Source: Methanomicrobium sp. W14 (lineage in GTDB: Archaea > Halobacteriota > Methanomicrobia > Methanomicrobiales > Methanomicrobiaceae). From it: 64,000 bases of DNA. Below the pieces are notes generated by a model that was given only the letters and a program-made list of their open reading frames with translations, had not been told where the DNA came from and ran no database searches. Where the stretch lies: assembly GCF_017875315.1 (NCBI RefSeq), contig NZ_JAGGMM010000001.1:496001-560000 (forward strand), read 5' to 3'. This document shows, piece by piece, positions 61,470-64,000 of the stretch (its first letter is position 1; every line of letters begins with the position of its first letter). The position numbers were made by a program, and so were the translations under genes.

Positions 61470-62945
61470 ATGACTAAAATTAAGTATTACCTACTGAAAA
61501 TGTATGAACTTGCATCTCCCGTAAGGCTGAAAGTGATAATGAAATACCTTTCCCAGGTGCTTATCGGAGCTGCATTCGTCATTTTTATCCCGTTTCTTGC
61601 AGCCGCGTTCAGCGGAGAAACTTTTGTTGCAGCCATATATCTTTTAATTACAGCAGTTATTTTCCTGGCAGGATTTGTCATTAACAAAATACTGCCTGAA
61701 GATGAGATGGAGCGAAAAGAAGCTGTAATTATCGTTGCACTGGTATTTCCTCTCCTTGCACTTATATGCACTTATCCTCTGACTCTTTTAACCGACATCT
61801 CTTTTACTGACGCATTTTTTGAAGCTGTTTCAGGAGTTACGACAACCGGACTTTCAGTATCCCCGCAAAATCCCGGAGATCTGTTTTTGTTTATGCGCTC
61901 CTGGCTCCAGTGGATAGGCGGAATAGGAATTCTTGTTATAGCGCTTATAACATTCTCAAACCCTGGAGCAAGCGCTTACAGGCTCTACAGTGTTAATACG
62001 GGCGACAGGAAACTCAGGCCTACGGTCTTTGCGACGGCAAAAGTCATAATAAGCCTGTATGTAATACTGACACTTATATCGTTTGTCCTCCTTTTAGCGG
62101 GAGGAATGCCGGTTTTTGATGCCCTGTGCCACTCAATGTCTTCGGTCTCAACAGGGGGTTTTTCGACGAGCGGTGAATCTGTCTCAGGCTTTCCCGGATA
62201 TTTCCTTCCTTTGATTGTTACCGTAAGCTGTATTCTGGGGGCGATAAACTTTGGTCTTTACCCAAGTTCACTTGAAAATATCAGAAATTTGTTTTCAGAT
62301 ATCCAGATAAAATATTTCTTTGCAATAGGTATTTTCGGGTCCGTAGTCCTTCTTATAACTCTTGGCAACAGTTATTCTTTTGATGAAAGCATATCCGTAT
62401 CCTTTTTCCAGGCATTTTCTGCACTGACTACATCAGGATTTTCTACTGTTGATACGGGGTCACTGCCTGATGTTTCAAAAGTTGTCATTTCCGCTCTTAT
62501 GTGGGCCGGTGGGTGCATGGGTTCCACGGCGGGAGGAATTAAAATAATAAGGCTGATAATCCTTTTAAAAATAATCCAGCTTGTTTATATAAGATTTTTC
62601 CTGCCCAAAGAAGCCCTTACACCATTAAAAATAGGTTCAGAAAGTATTGATCCTGAAATAGTATATAATACAATAACAGTATTTCTGCTTTATTTTATTG
62701 TAATCTTTGTTTCTGCGTTTATATTTATGATTTACGGGTTTAATCCTGTTGATTCCCTGTTTGAAGTTTCAAGTGCACTGGGAACAGTAGGACTTTCATG
62801 CGGGATTACCTGTGCAGGGATGCCTGTTTTTTTAAAGGTGGTCCTGATTTTTGATATGCTTCTCGGAAGGATAGAAATTATTCCGCTATTTATATTGCTG
62901 TTACCGCGAACATGGATTAAGAGAGAGAAAAGAGTATGCGGGTAA
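61470..62945 (+). CDS. trkH: TrkH-family potassium transporter
   Basis: 491 residues, about 10-12 transmembrane segments and four selectivity-filter-like repeats: GVTTTGLSV, SVSTGGFST, ALTTSGFST and GTVGLSCGI. The P-loop Gly residues of the K+ filter are kept. Also WIGGIGILV and CMGSTAGGIKIIRL. Works with the TrkA-like nucleotide-binding protein encoded immediately downstream (overlap 10 nt). Full length. Confidence 0.93.
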   Translation: MTKIKYYLLKMYELASPVRLKVIMKYLSQVLIGAAFVIFIPFLAAAFSGETFVAAIYLLITAVIFLAGFVINKILPEDEMERKEAVIIVALVFPLLALICTYPLTLLTDISFTDAFFEAVSGVTTTGLSVSPQNPGDLFLFMRSWLQWIGGIGILVIALITFSNPGASAYRLYSVNTGDRKLRPTVFATAKVIISLYVILTLISFVLLLAGGMPVFDALCHSMSSVSTGGFSTSGESVSGFPGYFLPLIVTVSCILGAINFGLYPSSLENIRNLFSDIQIKYFFAIGIFGSVVLLITLGNSYSFDESISVSFFQAFSALTTSGFSTVDTGSLPDVSKVVISALMWAGGCMGSTAGGIKIIRLIILLKIIQLVYIRFFLPKEALTPLKIGSESIDPEIVYNTITVFLLYFIVIFVSAFIFMIYGFNPVDSLFEVSSALGTVGLSCGITCAGMPVFLKVVLIFDMLLGRIEIIPLFILLLPRTWIKREKRVCG

Positions 62946-63607
62946 TTATAGTCGGGGCAAGCGCCCTTGGTCTTGACCTTTCCAGGATGCTTATCAAAAG
63001 AGGTTACGAAGTAGTACTGATTGAACAGGACTCACAGACGGCAGAAAGTCTTTCTGAAAGCATGGACTGCACTGTAATCAATGCCGAGGGGACAAGCCCT
63101 GACATTCTTGAAAAGGCCGAGATAGGAAAAGCTGATGCAATTGTCGCATGCGGAGGCCATGACCAGGACAATATACTGACGGGACTTATTGCCCGCGGAT
63201 ATAATGTACCGGATATCATTATCACGACAAAAAATACCGAATTTATGAATGTCGCAAAAAAACTTGGGTTTCACCATGTTGTAAACCCTCCGCAGACAGC
63301 TTCAGTCAGCATATATAATACGCTTAAAGGAATTGACACAATCGAACTTTCCACGATGATGAGAGGCAATGTAAGATTCATAAGCATTATCGCAGGCGAA
63401 AGTCACAAAGGAGAAAAACTGTCTGATATTCAGCTTCCGAAAAAAAGCGAATTCATAGGCCTGTACAGAAATGATGACTTCTTCCTTGTGACAGAAAACC
63501 CTGCTGTTGAAATCAATGATGAACTTCTAATTGTAACTCTTTCAGAGCATGTAACTGAAATCGATGAGATTTTCCGTGATTACCAAAAAGAGACTATACA
63601 AAGCTGA
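62936..63607 (+). CDS. trkA: TrkA-type potassium uptake regulator (RCK domain)
   Basis: 223 residues. An N-terminal Rossmann fold (MRVIIVGASALGLDLSRMLIKRGYEVVLIEQD) binds NAD(H)/ATP. GTSPDILEKAEIGKADAIVACGGHDQDN and a C-terminal TrkA-C domain (ELSTMMRGNVRFISIIAGESHKGEKLSDIQLP) follow. One Rossmann/TrkA-C unit, half of the E. coli TrkA, as usual in archaea. Start overlaps trkH by 10 nt. Confidence 0.93.
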   Translation: MRVIIVGASALGLDLSRMLIKRGYEVVLIEQDSQTAESLSESMDCTVINAEGTSPDILEKAEIGKADAIVACGGHDQDNILTGLIARGYNVPDIIITTKNTEFMNVAKKLGFHHVVNPPQTASVSIYNTLKGIDTIELSTMMRGNVRFISIIAGESHKGEKLSDIQLPKKSEFIGLYRNDDFFLVTENPAVEINDELLIVTLSEHVTEIDEIFRDYQKETIQS

Positions 63608-63742
63608 ATTTCACGGATAAACTGCAATTACTTCCGCATTTCTTACAGACATCGGTACCATATTCCGGTTAACCCGGGATGTGAATTATTTTATATATTA
63701 TTTTTTACTATAACAGACTACATGAAAATTTAAAGTGGTAAT

Positions 63743-64000
63743 ATGCTTTTAAAACAATTTTTCACGGAAAAATTAGCTCACAACTCATACCTTATCGGAG
63801 GCAGTGAGAGATGTGCAGTTATTGACCCCGACAGGGACGTTGAAAAATACATGTCTGCCGCAGAAGAAGAGGGCTTAAAAATCACACACGTTATTGAAAC
63901 ACATCTGCATGCGGACTTTGTATCCGGTCACCTTGACCTTGCAGGAAAGACAGGAGCCCTAATATATGCTCCGGCTGAAGGGAAATGTCTCTTTGACCAT
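63743..64000 (+). CDS. MBL-fold hydrolase, ETHE1/persulfide dioxygenase-like (partial)
   Basis: The gene continues past the right edge; 86 codons are visible from ATG 63743. NSYLIGGSERCAVIDPDRDV, then HVIETHLHADFVSGHLDLAGKTGALIYAP: ETHLHADFVSGH is the metal-binding HxHxDxxxGH site of the ETHE1/glyoxalase-II branch of metallo-beta-lactamase fold proteins. Many of these have a C-terminal rhodanese domain, which could lie beyond the window. Confidence 0.9.
   Translation, partial: MLLKQFFTEKLAHNSYLIGGSERCAVIDPDRDVEKYMSAAEEEGLKITHVIETHLHADFVSGHLDLAGKTGALIYAPAEGKCLFDH

Noticed and set aside
1-64000. CRISPR array or cas genes
   Set aside because: I saw no regularly spaced direct repeats and no Cas-like proteins on either strand.

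Overview
The window is from a hydrogenotrophic methanogenic archaeon, most likely of the order Methanomicrobiales. A formylmethanofuran:tetrahydromethanopterin formyltransferase, a coenzyme F390 synthetase-like ligase, HypD, a probable methanogenesis marker 11 protein, archaeal IF-5A, an FTR-rubredoxin fusion and MinD/ferredoxin ATPases place it among methanogens. The C5 (hemA/hemL) tetrapyrrole route with siroheme branch enzymes fits F430 and corrinoid synthesis. The order is inferred from gene content and style, not from a database search.

Region 1 (about 1-17,040) is an accessory, visibly AT-rich island next to tRNA-Thr(GGT). It carries a frameshifted archaeal tyrosine integrase beside the tRNA, one complete IS5-like insertion sequence (6724-7703) and two relics of it. 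It also holds several damaged genes: a truncated alpha/beta hydrolase, a secreted caspase-fold (clan CD) protein cut by the IS, and a gene with an early stop. The core of the island (9454-15571) has three ribbon-helix-helix regulators, a PD-(D/E)XK-like nuclease, a PIN-like nuclease, a multi-pass membrane protein and a Panacea/DUF4065-like protein. Its composition resembles a defence or toxin-antitoxin island. Housekeeping-looking genes are interspersed: a radical SAM protein with a periplasmic-binding-like C-terminal half, and an EccA/CbbX-like TPR-AAA+ ATPase.

Region 2 (17,100-33,700) is mixed. It starts with a TIM-barrel isomerase, a NifX-like/MinD-ferredoxin/MinD-ferredoxin operon facing a radical SAM enzyme, a PAS protein and HypD. 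A second AT-rich patch around tRNA-Arg(CCG) follows, with an amber-interrupted gene. Then come a surface beta-helix protein, a probable AUU-initiated membrane protein, a purine permease, a redox operon (glutaredoxin, FTR-rubredoxin, 2H phosphoesterase), the F390 synthetase-like ligase and a PAS regulator.

Region 3 (33,800-64,000) is ordinary core genome: homoserine dehydrogenase with an ACT regulator and a marker-11-like protein; NAD kinase with inositol phosphatase/FBPase; IF-5A; a HAD hydrolase; a PAS/GAF pseudo-kinase; a CBS-DRTGG pyrophosphatase; carAB; a ROK kinase; 5-formyl-THF cyclo-ligase with ftr. A six-gene tetrapyrrole operon (sirC-hemA-hemB-hemL-hemC-cobA) is followed by larC coupled to a 616-residue unknown protein, a TrkH/TrkA potassium system and the start of an MBL-fold hydrolase. 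A decayed tRNA-like sequence at 41,440-41,499 suggests a past integration event there.

The strongest leads are the regulator-nuclease island with its shared upstream motif, the IS-truncated caspase-fold protein, the radical SAM/binding-protein fusion, the LarC-coupled unknown, the three PAS proteins that all lack the phospho-accepting histidine, and two probable non-AUG/GUG/UUG starts.
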